Below the pieces are notes generated by a model that was not told the origin of the DNA, searched no databases, and was given only the letters and a program-made list of their open reading frames with translations. A program made the position numbers and the translations under genes. From Oscarella lobularis (taxonomy: Eukaryota > Porifera > Homoscleromorpha > Homosclerophorida > Oscarellidae): 64,000 bases of DNA. Location of the stretch: NCBI RefSeq assembly GCF_947507565.1, contig NC_089180.1:2418001-2482000 (forward strand), read 5' to 3'. This document shows positions 44,498-56,074 of the stretch, piece by piece; the first letter of the stretch is position 1; the number at the start of each line of letters is the position of its first letter.

Positions 44498-45906
44498 ATG
44501 GCGTTTCCTCACATCACACAGTCAAAAACATTTCAACGCATTGCTGACATACATGACAGCCCTTCAGGTAGCAAAGTCGTTTTTATCAACCGATTCCGAA
44601 AATTTGTTTTGACGGGGTTGAAGCTTACCGGGCAAATTTTCATGCCAAAATTGACATGCTGTCCGACGTGAAGTTAACTGGAGCAACGCGTTACTTTCAC
44701 GGTTACCTTGCCGACGAGACCGGTAAGATTCGATTTGTTTGCTTCAATCCGTCCAAAAAAGCCAAATTCGACGAATTCGCTCGAACGCAAGAAGCTGTGT
44801 CGTTCGTGAACGCGTTGATCAAACGAAGCAAATTTGGCAGGGGTGTTGAAGTACACGTTTCTGACAACTCCTCACTAGCGAAATCGCCACAAAAGATCAA
44901 CGTTACCACGCACCTAGACGCAAGACCAGACTGCCCGAAGAAACTGCATCTGAAGGATCTGGCATCGCAAGTCCCAGGACAAATCATCGACGTTCACGCC
45001 AAGGTCATCGAAGCAACTGACGTCAACTTTTCGGCGCAAGGTGTTCCAGTGCTCAAAGCTGGCATTGCAGACGACACTGGCGCCGCTGTTATAGCCGTCT
45101 GGGGCGAAGAGCTTCTCTCTCTTATTCGCACAGGCAAATCCTACGATTTCAGAGCTTGCGTAAAATCAATTGACGGTTCACATCAGCTATTTACTCCAAA
45201 AAACGTCGGACGCATCGATTCCGCTACAGATCTTCACAACGTCGTTCCTCTTCCATTTACTCTTCTGGAAAAGTCTTACACTCTCTCCAATGCCCGTATT
45301 ATTGGCGTCGCGAATTTCTCTTCATTCTACATTTGCCCTTCATGCAACAAAGGCAACGCCGCCCTGGTCGATCACGCCTCGCCCTTTGCCCGATGTTCCT
45401 CATGCGGAAATCTGTCATTAGCTGCTGATTGCGCGAAGGAAGTTTCTGCGCTTCTGACGTTGATCAGCGGCCCCGTGAAAGTTCATCTCACTGCTGATTC
45501 TAAGCAGATGATTAAGATATGCGAAATGCCTCTCTCCAGCATTGATGACTCAAAGCTTCTTTTGGCCAAAAATTTCACAGCAAAATACATCAAGTCGAAG
45601 AAAATTATTGACGTCATTCGCGGCCCCGAAGAAGACATTCAGCATCGTACCGATCAGTTTGAAAATCCCGGAAGGAACTCCGTTTTGGAGACAACAGAAC
45701 AAAGTTCACTCGTCGCTAAGCCAAAAAAGGATAACCGCGTCGACTTGCAGCGAAACGTCACCTCCCGTAACTTAGCCAGTGAGTTCGATGCTGCAAAAGA
45801 ATCCACCCAAGAAAATTTGAACGAAAATCTTCTTCTGTCTATGCTCGAAGATAGCGACGAGGAAGTTCTGCCAATGGCAACTTCTTCCCCCTTCATCACC
45901 AAGTAA
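44498..45906 (+). CDS. RPA-like ssDNA-binding protein, copy B (Helitron cargo)
   Basis: Two overlapping frames. The first (ATG 44498, stop 44669-44671) starts MAFPHITQSKTFQRIADIHD. The second (ATG 44656 to 45906) gives 416 residues without a break: YFHGYLADETGKIRFVCFN (OB fold), GQIIDVHAKVIEATDVNF and AGIADDTGAAVIAVWGEE (second OB fold), FYICPSCNKGNAALVDH... CSSCGN (four-Cys zinc ribbon as in the RPA70 C-terminus), then a linker and acidic tail. Replication protein A coats single-stranded DNA; RPA-like genes are known Helitron passengers in animals and plants and may protect the rolling-circle strand. The 16-base overlap is shared with copy A, so the two-frame state predates the duplication. 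It is the only nearly intact gene in the array. Confidence 0.8.
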
Positions 45907-45919
45907 GCGCTTTTGCAAA

Positions 45920-46160
45920 AAGTAATCGCCTCTTGCGATACTTCAACTTTTCGTGACTCATTGGTCACAGTTTTTTTTGACCCGTTGGTCTATCATCTTT
46001 CTGTCCCGTTTTGGAAAGTAATCGCCTCTTGCGATACTTTGACTTGAACTTTGACTTTAGCCTATTTTCCTGACTCATTGGTCAGTTTTTTTTGACCCGT
46101 TGGTCTATGACCTTTTTGTCCCGTTTCGGAAAGTAATCGCCTCTTGCGATAAACCCTTTA
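45920..46160 (+). repeat. Tandem repeat in Helitron tail, unit 2
   Basis: The same three-copy array (AAAGTAATCGCCTCTTGCGA) as in unit 1 at 42830-43075, with minor poly(T) length changes. Confidence 0.85.
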
Positions 46161-46517
46161 TGCGACACACTGCTTACCGTTATTTGGCCTGTTGGTAATT
46201 CGATTAGTATTTTCGTCGATAATTACCTTTCTGTCGCATTTCGTCTTGCATTCATTCACGCTAAGCCAGTTTGTTGCAATGGGTAATGAGGCCCTTCCAC
46301 GTGACACAACCACGTGCTACAATGCTAATAGTCGCTCCACTTGAGAAAACTCGCAACAAAACCCGGGTGAAGACGGGTACTCAGCTACGCGTAGATAGTA
46401 ATAACCGCAAATAATGCTGGAACATCTGAAGTTAGGATTTCCACGAGCGCGTCACACGCTCAATCGAAAACCTTAGAATCTTCTTCACCACCCGGGCGCA
46501 GCCGGGTACTCAGCTAG

Positions 46518-49500
46518 TCTCTACCACTAAAAGCGTACGCGCCATCTTGGACGAATCGGTTGTGCGCGAACTCCTCCTTCGTTTCGAAGCGTATGCAGCT
46601 CTCTGCTTTTCGACCCCTTCTTCGAAGTCGTCTGAGTGTCTGTCGCCGCTTTCCGCGCGTCGGGGCCCCTTTCGAGAATCGTCGTTTTTCCGGCGATTCG
46701 GGCGTCGTTTCGATTCGTTCGAAGTTCCGAGAGCGATTATTCGACGCCGCGAAGCGTTTTCGATCGTCGAATCGACCCGAAAACGCCCGCGAAGCGCCGT
46801 TTTCCGCGATTCTCGCGATCGATCGATTTCGAACCGCGCCCGGACGACTCTCTCGACGACATGGTCGCTTCTTCGCGTCTTCCTCAACGCCCTTCCGCTT
46901 TCGATTGCCGATCGGGGCCCCTTTTTGGGAAATCGTTGTTTTTCTTCGAAGTCGCCCACTTGCGCGAGTCGTTTCCACTTCCGAAGGTGTTTGTTAGATG
47001 CAGCAAAGCCTTTTTAGGTTCTCGAAGTCTCTAAATCGCTTTCCAACTCTCTTTTCGTCAATGACGTCATTGAAAACAGCCCGCGCCATCTTGGATTCCG
47101 TAGGTCACCTGATCTACCGTTCCTTGGCGCTCGGCCTGCCTTCCCGGCGTTTTTTCCTGCGTTTTCGGACTTCGAACCCGTTCTTTCGCTTCATCGGAAG
47201 CGATATTCGTTAGTTCCAACTGTTCCCAATCGCTCCTTACGTTCTTTTCGACAGTCCTCACTTTTGATCGCTCTGGACGCTTTTCTCCCGGCGTTCAAGG
47301 GCAATTTTCGACGACGACTCGAGATATTCGTCGCTTCTTCGGTGCAGTCGTCGTCTTCTTGGACTCGAATCGACGCATTCGTGGCGCATTCCAGTCCGGG
47401 GCCAAGTCGTCTTTTCGGCACAATCGCCGTCTTATTTTGGACTCGGATCGCCGCATTCGAGCCCGGGGACACATCGTCTCAACGTTCGCAAAGAATCGCG
47501 CTTCTGTCGTTGCTTCGACCGAATCGGCGCGTCGTTTGCGTCAAGAAGGGTTCGATCCTTGGCGCCCGGCCGTCTCTGTGGTGAGTTTTCCTACGTTCAC
47601 TTTTTGTGCGCTATTTCATTCCTCTTCTTTCTAGATTTTTTCCCTCGGCACCTCAGTCCGCATTGCCGGGGCGGGCTCTTAATATTCTTGAAAGCTTGAA
47701 CAGCCAAAAAAGCCAAAAAAGCCAAAAAAATCCTAAAATAACGAAAAAAGCCAAAAAATCATAATATTTCACTGGTTCAAATATGCCAAGAAAACGGAAA
47801 AGCGGTTCTACTCTTGCAAGGAAATCAAGCAATGCGAAACGAATAAAACGGTAAGAGCGGCGAACAGATCAAGAAATCCCGAGCTGCCATCTCCACTGAA
47901 TGTTCCCGTTGGTGCAAGACTCCTACATTCATTCGACAGCCGATGATTTCCCTTTTTCTCAATCCATCCCTTCAGTCACTGAACAGCCACTGTCCTCTAC
48001 ACAAGACGTTACTATTAGTACCCGTAGTCGTTCATCGCCAACCCATACGCCACCCGTACACGAGTCTTTCCCTGTTGCCATTAACGAAGAAGCCCAACAC
48101 GACGACAATCCCGTAGAAATGCGAGAAGTCGAGCCCGTACAAATTCGCGAAGTGCCCGTACGTCTCCCAAATTATCCCGCATTTCATTATAACTCACAAA
48201 ATCTGTACGAGGGAGCACGCGTAGGAGCAATGTCTGCTACCTGTCTTCACTGCAATGCAAAGAAGTGGCCGACAGAACCTCCGGGAATGTGTTGCGCAAA
48301 CGGCAAAGTCGACGTTCCCTTGCTCGGTCCTCCTCCCGAACCCTTACGCGCTTTTTTGACAAATAACACACCACCAGCCAGAGAATTCAGAAAAAATATT
48401 CGCACATACAATTCCTGCTTTGTTATGACGTCATTTCAAGCGCACACTGTAGTCGAGCCCGGATTCATGCCCACCTTTAGAGTTCAAGAACAAATTTACC
48501 ATAATATCGGACCTCTCACTCCTGCAGCTGAAGAGCAACCCCAATTCGTCCAAGTATACTTCATAGACGATCGCGGACAACAAGCTGACGCCAGATTAGC
48601 GTGGCAAATAGATCGAGATTCCCAGCTAAATAGGCACACCACCCTTTGCCTACAAGACATGCTTCACGAGCATAACGAGCACGTGCGCATTTTCAAAACC
48701 GCGCTCGATCAGCGAACACCAGACATGCCTGACTATCGTGTCGTTATTCGCGCCGACAGAGTTCCCCAAGGCCAACATCAACGAACGTTCAATGCGCCAT
48801 CTGGCAACGACGTTGCTGCTATTTTACCCGAAGGTCAAGATGGATATCGCGACATCGTCCTTTCCAATAGAGATGATACAATAAAACGCATTACCGAAAT
48901 TCACAGATCTTACGATTCGTTGCAATATCCGCTTCTTTTTCCGAGAGGCGAAGACGGTTACACAATATTGTGCCGACAGAAGGATCCGAAAACGAATCAA
49001 ATCACTGAAAAAAAAATGTCAATGCTTCAATTCTACGCATTTCGAATCATGCAGCGCGACGGCGACTTTAACATTCTTCTACGTGCAGGCGAATTGTCTC
49101 ACCAGTTCATCGTCGACGTTTTTGCAAACATAGAAACTGACAGACTGAACCTCCTTCGGACCAAGCAAGAACAACTTCGTGCGGCCTCTTACACGGCGCT
49201 AAGAGATGCAGTCGAAACTGACGGCGACGTGCGTGACGTCGGCCAATTGGTCGTTTTACCGTCGTCATTTACCGGAGGACCCCGATACATGCACGAAAAG
49301 TGCCAAGACGCAATGACGTACGTCAAGCATCACGGAGCTCCCGATTTATTTATAACCATGACCTGCAATCAAAATTGGCCAGAAATTACGAGCGAACTCC
49401 TTCCGGGACAAACCCCAAAAGATCGACACGATCTGATAGCCAGAGTTTTCGAAAGTTCAAAGGTTCATGTACCTCGTGGACACGCAACACATTTACGGCA

Positions 49501-52500
49501 TCAAACGCTGCCACGTTTACACGATCGAGTGGCAAAAGCGCAGCCTACCTCACGTACACTGTCTCTCTTGGATGGTAGAAAAAATTCGTCCCGATCAAAT
49601 AGACAGCATCATAAGCGCCGAACTTCCCGACCCCAACGAAGACCCAGAACTCTTCGCAACTATAACCAAGCACATGATCCACGGACCTTGCGGCCGACTC
49701 AATACCAGATCTCCTTGCATGAAAGACGGCCAATGCACCAAACACTATCCAAGAGAGTTTTGGCGAGAGACCATCACATCTCTCAACGGTTATCCTCTAT
49801 ACCGACGTCGATCTCCAGAAGACGGCGGAGTAGAAACGACCATAGGCAGATTTCACGTTGACAACAGGTGCGTCGTTCCGTACAGTCCATTTCTATCGCG
49901 CACTTTCGACTGCCACGTGAACGTCGAATACTGCAGGTCCATTTGCGCCCTAAAATACCTCATAGCCTACTTGAACAAGGGCAAAGACAAAGCTGTCGTC
50001 GGATTGACAAATCAGCACAGAAACGACGAAATCCTGCGGTACCAAACTGCGAGATACATTAGTACAAACGAAGGCGTCTGGCGCATGCTGCAGTTTCCCA
50101 TTCACGACCACTTTCCAGCAGTGGAACAACTTCAAGTCCACCTCGAAAACGGTCAGAGAACTGTTTTCAGCGTTCAGAACGCCCCGGACCGTGCAGCAGA
50201 ACCTCCTGCCACAACTTTGACAGGTTTCTTCCAGCTCTGCGCTTCTGACGATTTTGCCAAAACTCTACTGTACATCGACGTTCCGCGATACTACAGATGG
50301 GTGAAGAAAAAATGGCGGAGAAGAATACAAGGTCAACTCGTGCCCGAAACTGACGGCATTAGAAAGTCGACAACTTTGGGACGCATTTACACGGTTCATC
50401 CCAGAAACACAGAATGCTATCTTTTGCGACTTCTTTTGCTTCACGTTCGAGGACCGACGTCTTTTGCAGACCTACGAACGGTAGATGGTACCGTTTTTGA
50501 TACGTACGCCGAAGCGTGCCGAGAACGCGGACTTTTGGCCGATGATCAGCATTGGCACCTGGCACTCACAGAAGCGACAGTCACCGATCGTCCTTACAAA
50601 ATTCGCGACATGTTTGCCATCATGCTTCACATGTGCGAAATTTCCGATCCTCTTCGTCTATGGGAACAACACAAAGAAGCGATGGCCCAAGATTTCCTCC
50701 GAACGCTTCGCAGACGCGCAAACGACGACACGCTACCGTACACTGACGCAATTTTCAACCGAGCTCTAATTTGCATAGAGAACAAGCTCCTTTCGTTTCC
50801 CGGAGGAAAACCTCTCAGCGATTACCATTTGCCAAGTCCTGATCGCTTTTCTGAACAAGAGGACGACAGCCTTCCTAGAGAAATTGCCGCTGAATACTCT
50901 TATAACACCGCTGAATTGCAGGAGCAACTGACAACGAATGAACACTCCCTAACCGAAGAACAAAGACACATTTACGAGCAATTACTTGCTTATGTCGCAC
51001 GAGGTCCCGACGATTCTATCATTTTCCTCGATGCGCCAGGAGGAACAGGAAAAACCTACTTGCTCAATCTTTTCCTTGATAAAATACGATCGCAAGGCGA
51101 CATTGCTCTCGCAGTCGCTTCTTCGGGAATCGCCGCAACTCTCCTCACCGGCGGCAAGACAGCCCATTCCGTTTTTAAGCTACCTCTGGACATCAGTCGT
51201 TACGAGAGTCCCACTTGCACCATTCAGAAAAACACTGCACGAGCGCGACTTCTCTCCCTTGCCAAAGTCGTAGTGTGGGACGAATGCACCATGGCAAACA
51301 GGCTCTGGAGGCACTAGACAGATCCCTGCGAGACATTCGAAACAACGACACGCTCATGGGAGTTCTACCTCTTATATTGGCAGGAGACTTCCGACAAACG
51401 CTACCGGTGATACCAAAAGGAACGAAGGCCGACGAGATCGCCGCATGATACTCGCGCTCCATTTGGCCTAAAGTCCGAACTATGCGTTTGACAAGAAACA
51501 TGAGAGTTCATCTGTACGGAGACCGCGAGTCAGGCTCTTATGCAGAATTACTCTTGGAAATCGGCAATGGAGCAATTCCCATTAACGTACCTTGCGGCAC
51601 ACTGTGACAGTAGTCCAATCACCTAACGAACTCGTACAAGCCGTTTTCCCTCAACTTCACGAGCGATACAAGGACACCGCCTGGCTTGGCGAACGCGCCA
51701 TTCTCGCTCCTCGAAATGACGCCGTCAATCAAATAAACGACACTATGCTCCAGCTCATACCAGACAACGAAAAAGTTTATCTCGCCGTTGATACGACTAT
51801 GGAACCAGACGATGCAGTCAACTATCCCACAGAAGTTCTTAATTCCCTGAATCCCCCGGTCTTCCTGCGTACACCTTAGCTCTAAAAGTCGGTGCGCCTA
51901 TTATGCTTCTGCGAAACATCGACGCTCCGAAACTGTGCAACGGAACAAAGTTGACAGGTCACCCGACTCTGCCCCAACTTTATAGAGGCGACAATTTGCA
52001 CTGGACAGTACGCAGGCGAGAGTGTATTTATTCCGCGCATCCCTCTAATTCCTTCTGATTCCACTGTTCCGTTCAAGAGACTGCAGTTTCCCATCAGGCT
52101 GTCCTTTGCAATGACGATAAACAAATCGCAGGGACAGACATTGAAAACGGTAGGTCTCAGTCTTCAGACGAAATGCTTTGCTGACGGCCAATTCTACGTC
52201 GCCTGCTCGCGTGTAAGTTCTCCTACTAATTTGTACGTCCTAACAGAATCTCCAAGAACCGCAAACGTAGTCACGAAGTGCTTTAGCGGGACCTTCCCTT
52301 CCCCTTCCCTAACCCCAAACTACCTTATCCTACGCCTCGAAAGAGGCCAACATTTTTGGGCCACGTGGCGTATGGACCTCCCCGTGGTGTGGCCTGGGTA
52401 ACGCCAACACGTACGCCAATAAGTAATTAATTTAGAGCCTACAGTTGCGCCCCTGCGTGTGTACAAACGATAGCAGTTTTGAAAAAAAACTTGGAGAAAG

Positions 52501-52529
52501 CACCCGGGCGAAACCGGGTAACCATCTAG
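46518..52529 (+). mobile_element. Helitron unit 3, complete ends, Rep/helicase (6,012 bp)
   Basis: It begins TCTCTACCACTAAAAGC right after the CTAG of unit 2 and ends with hairpin ACCCGGGCGAAACCGGGT (52502-52519), spacer AACCAT and CTAG (52526-52529). The first 450 bp (CpG-rich, CGCCATCTTGG) matches the leader of unit 2. Then come a longer unique leader with a 60-bp imperfect repeat (about 47355-47465), a GCCAAAAAA simple repeat (47700-47756) and the Rep/helicase gene. There is no RPA gene. The CTAG is followed directly by yet another 5' end. Confidence 0.9.
47783..52401 (+). pseudogene. Helitron Rep/helicase, multiple lesions
   Basis: ATG 47783 opens MPRKRKSGSTLARKSSNAKR; two frame changes lead into the long frame from about 47916. 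In order: zinc region (CLHCNAKKWPTEPPGMCC), Helitron-like N domain (FRIMQRDGDFNILLRAGELS), FITMTCNQNWPEI, then after a 4-base deletion at about 49460 the HUH motif LPHVHCLSW, the tyrosine region YLIAYLNKGKDKA and helicase motifs: DAPGGTGKTYLLN (Walker A), VVWDECTMA (II), LAGDFRQTLPVIPKG (III), LTRNMRVHLYGD, AMTINKSQGQTL (V) and FYVACSRVSSPTNLYVL (VI). A deletion near 51300, TGA at 51446, and shifts near 51600, 51880 and 52060 inactivate it. Rep nicks and ligates the strand; the helicase unwinds it. Confidence 0.9.
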
Positions 52530-52612
52530 TCTCTACCACTAAAAGCATATGGTACGCGCCATCTTGGTCGAACGTCACGTGACGACTTCCACCGCGAACT
52601 CCTCCGTCGGAT
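52530..52612 (+). mobile_element. Helitron unit 4: 5' end only
   Basis: TCTCTACCACTAAAAGC begins immediately after the CTAG of unit 3 and matches unit 2 for about 80 bp, through CGCCATCTTGGTCGAACGTC and GTGACGACTTCCACCGCGA. It then changes to the dispersed repeat also seen at 26.2 kb. An extra ATGGT is present near 52550. Confidence 0.85.
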
Positions 52613-52790
52613 CGGTAGCTATTTGTACGTGCGCGACTGATGCAATGCAGGTGCGCAACCGATGCAATGTCCCGTGTTTGGGTGGGCGTTTACACGGAGT
52701 GTATCATACCCTGTACACTATTTTGCAGCTTAAAGGAGGGGGGGGGGGGGGGGGGGGCGCTTGCTCGGGTGTGGGCGTTTACTTGGTAGT
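52612..52790 (+). repeat. Dispersed repeat, copy 2, with G20 tract
   Basis: Inverted relative to 26170-26335. Within it 20 consecutive G (52738-52757) replace a short CCCACCCCCGC stretch of copy 1, an expansion specific to this copy. Confidence 0.85.
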
Positions 52791-53239
52791 TTACGGTACG
52801 CCAATTGTTGATTACTGTGTGGAGAAATTAGGTAAATATTTATAGTTTGAATCTAGGCACGTGCTAAAGCAATAGTTCGAACATTACAAACATCGATCGA
52901 TTCTAGTCGAGACAAAATCAACAATCTTGCCCGACGATTTCGACGTAATTAAAAACCATCAAAGTAAAAACGTGGTTCGCCAATGCGCGGTGTCGTTTGA
53001 CAGAGCTTAAAAGCTATTTGTCACTGACGTCAACATGCTGCTTGCAGTCGCCGTGGCCCGCTTTCGACGTCAGATGAGAGCCCTTGTCAACGGAGGCGAC
53101 GGTCGCGCTGGCGCGGGCGATTGCTCCTCGACCGTTGGGCCTGTGCCTACACGCGCCATGCGATATTTTTAACTAATCTCAAAATCCGAAACGACATCTG
53201 AAAACGTACCTGTTTAAACTATAACTTTTGAGGTATACC

Positions 53240-54080
53240 GTGGACTCAGGTTTACAGGCGCATGCGCTGTTATAAGCGCATAGCACTTAATAAGCGCATA
53301 CGACCTTCTTGTACTAACCTAGAACGCTATAAGCGCACGAGGTTTAAAATGACGGAAGCGGACTCTCCTCAGCTGCGGTTGACTCGTAGAAGTTACACTT
53401 GCGAAACAAAGCTTGAAGGGGTTCGGTTCTATCACGAGAACAGCGTTTATCTCACGGCAAAGAAGTTTGGTCTTAATACTAAACGATTCTTCGTTGGGTT
53501 AAACAGAAAACGGCGATTTCTCAAACAGAGCACTAACCGAAGAGGGATAAGCTGTCAAAGGTTTTACCCACAAAAATCTGTTTGTTTCGTTAGTAAATTT
53601 CTGCGTGGTTTAGAGCTTGCTCTTTGTTTTGGTTAACAAGTTTTCTGTTGTGATGGGAATATTGAAGAGTTTGCCAAAGAAATTGAGAAATCTTAACTGT
53701 AAACGTCGTCATAATGCTGCCTGGTGTCGTGAAAAATGTTGTGAGAGACACAACGGAAATGAAATAAGAAGAATAGATTTGTCATCTGCAAAATCTGACG
53801 CTAATTTGCATCGCTGCATTGATGTCAGGAAGGGTAAAGATATACCGTCGAGACGCCAAAAATATCATTGCAGACAATTCATTGTTTCAAGCAATGGATC
53901 GCACAAAAATTTCTATGGGTCTCGTTCGGGTAGCGTGTTGTCAAAAGGGCGGTATAGGCGAGTTTTCGATTAGCAGACTCAATGAATATTTCATTAAAGC
54001 ATGGAGGCATTTGAACCTGCGTTCCCTTGCTTTTGATAAACAGAGAGTAAGACAAGCAGAAGTGGCTCAATGCTAGTTTG
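53240..54080 (+). pseudogene. pogo-type transposon remnant
   Basis: The ATG at 53349 opens LTRRSYTCETKLEGVRFYHE, NSVYLTAKKFGLNTKRFF and LNRKRRFLKQSTNRRG, the N-terminal Psq/CENP-B helix-turn-helix of invertebrate pogo elements (R-R-S-Y-T-x-E-x-K-L-x-x-V-x-F-Y-H-E-N). It is preceded by four AAGCGCAT-type words (53259-53333) like the subterminal repeats of the 6.3-7.9 kb element. The catalytic domain is not recognisable. The frame ends at 53634 and only scattered likeness follows (to about 54076). No matching right end found. Confidence 0.6.
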
Positions 54081-56074
54081 AACCCCCTGTGGAAATCGTC
54101 AAAGACGGCGATAAATTTACCGTAAGTTTCAATGTAGGTTTTGACATCATTGGGTATGTCAGGACAGGCTCGAGAAAGAGACAAACACTCGCGTCAAATT
54201 CGAATGCGTCGGAGCGATGGAAAGAAATGTCTAACACCATTTCTCGTTTCTTTTAAAAGGTGTAAGCTAAGAACGTCGCAAACAATGTAAAAGTACAGAC
54301 TATTTTTGCTGTAAGGATTGTTGGTTTATAGACAGAGTTAGACTACTTTTCCTTTGTAGCCGAAAAGTCAGAGCTGTACATGCAGATGAATTTTTGATTG
54401 GTATCGCAGTGTTTAGGGAACGCGAAGCGGTCGTCGAGATGGGCCTGTTGCCGCAGTCAAAAAAAACTTGTTTGGGGCTTTGGCACGAGCTTCCTCCTCC
54501 AACGGTAGGACTTTGAGTTAGAAGACGGTGTGTTCGTCTCGAGCAAAAGAAGGCAAATTTTCCTTCCAAGAAATCGCGGTTTCTAAAAGGGGCGTTACAG
54601 TAAAGCAGCTAATGCAACACCTTCTTCAACAACGGCATCTGGGGTCCCTGTCAATCCGAAACGGACCGAGACTGCTTCGAAATGGAAGTCAGGCCCAAAA
54701 AGGTTAATTCTAATAAATAGGTGATTTTGTTTTGGTCGCGTCGATGAATTGCGAAGTTTGACGACAATCGAGGCCATTGCCTATAAAAAGAACGAAACGA
54801 AGGGTGAAACGAGTCATTTCAGACTGTAGCAACCACTAACGATGCCTATCACATAGCAGAAGAACAATAGACTTAGGAACACAAATTTTAATAGAGCATT
54901 TCTTCTCAATTTTTACAAACGGGTCCACGCATACAGGCAATATCAATAAGGAAATGTTTCTTGTACTTTACTGCAAAGTTAATAGTGACGAACAGAACCA
55001 TACAGTACTAACATGTCTTTGAATCGGAAATGGCTAGAGAAATTTTCAACGAGGACGCATCAGCGTTCAAAACTCCGCCCTGTCGGCAAATGCATGCCTC
55101 TCAGCCGTCGCAGCAAACTCCGTTGTATCGACAATTATAGCTATCATAAGGTACACTCTAATTTATGTCGGCAAAACCTTGTTTAGAATAACTTTTTCCG
55201 GACGTCGCATGCAGAAAATCTATTTAGCGTCTATCGCGTACCGCTGCAACAAATTTCGTCCGAAGAGATAGTTAAAGCAGGAAGAAGGGTAAGGACCGTT
55301 TGTCACGTGACGCTATAACCAGGTCTTTTCGAAGAGAATATGAAAAACCGAAAAACCCAAGAAGAAACTGCTTTTCATCAGCAGACTCTGCTTTTTTTTA
55401 CCAGACAATGCAGTGCTGCTTCCTGTCGCTTTTGCTTTGGCAAAAACGCAGCAATTCAAAAGTACGATTGAGTGCGAGATCGTAATCTTAAGGAGTTCTT
55501 CGACTAAAAAGAGCAGATGTCGTTCAAAAAAAGCCTGAAAAATTGAGTTCCTCAAAAGCCGGTAAGCTTCTACTTGCTTTTGCGAGGCATTTTTAGAATG
55601 TAAACAACAAACTAAAACTGAAACGACTAGCGCACGGTAGACGTTGCTAAAACAATATGCAGCGCTGTAACATTTGGTTGTACATTTAAGAAAATCCTAC
55701 AAAATCGTTGTCTTTTGCATTCCGGACGCTTTAATAGTGCGTTTTCGGCTTTGAATATTGCGAATTAAGAAAAGCGATTGTGGTCAGACAAGCAAAGCGG
55801 CTATTTGAAATTCTACGAGGCGCGATTCCATCTAAAGGGAAACGCCGAAAAACTCGTGAGTAGGACACGCACAAGGCCGCATACCTGCCAACATTTGAAG
55901 AAGCAAAAGCGGGAGAGTGCCACGCCCCCAAATTTTTTTGATTGTGACTAGTCTAAGCTTTTCACAAAACAACAAAAACGACAAAAAAACAAGAGTTTAA
56001 ATTTTTCAAGACACCATATATACTAGTTACACGTGCCTAAGGCATTACCCATGGAGTCGATCAGTGGAGGTAAG
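54081..56074. other. No recognised gene
   Basis: Several frames up to 89 codons, none assignable. AT-rich, with no clear repeat structure. Confidence 0.35.

Larger units (their letters stand above)
43449..46517 (+). mobile_element. Helitron unit 2, complete ends, RPA-only (3,069 bp)
   Basis: It begins TCTCTACCACTAAAAGC directly after the CTAG of unit 1. A CpG-rich leader with CGCCATCTTGG and GTCACGTGAC follows, then the RPA-like gene, the tandem-repeat tail, the hairpin ACCCGGGCGCAGCCGGGT (46490-46507), ACTCAG and CTAG (46514-46517). TC at the 5' end and a hairpin plus CTRR at the 3' end define Helitrons. It lacks Rep/helicase, so it is non-autonomous. Confidence 0.9.
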
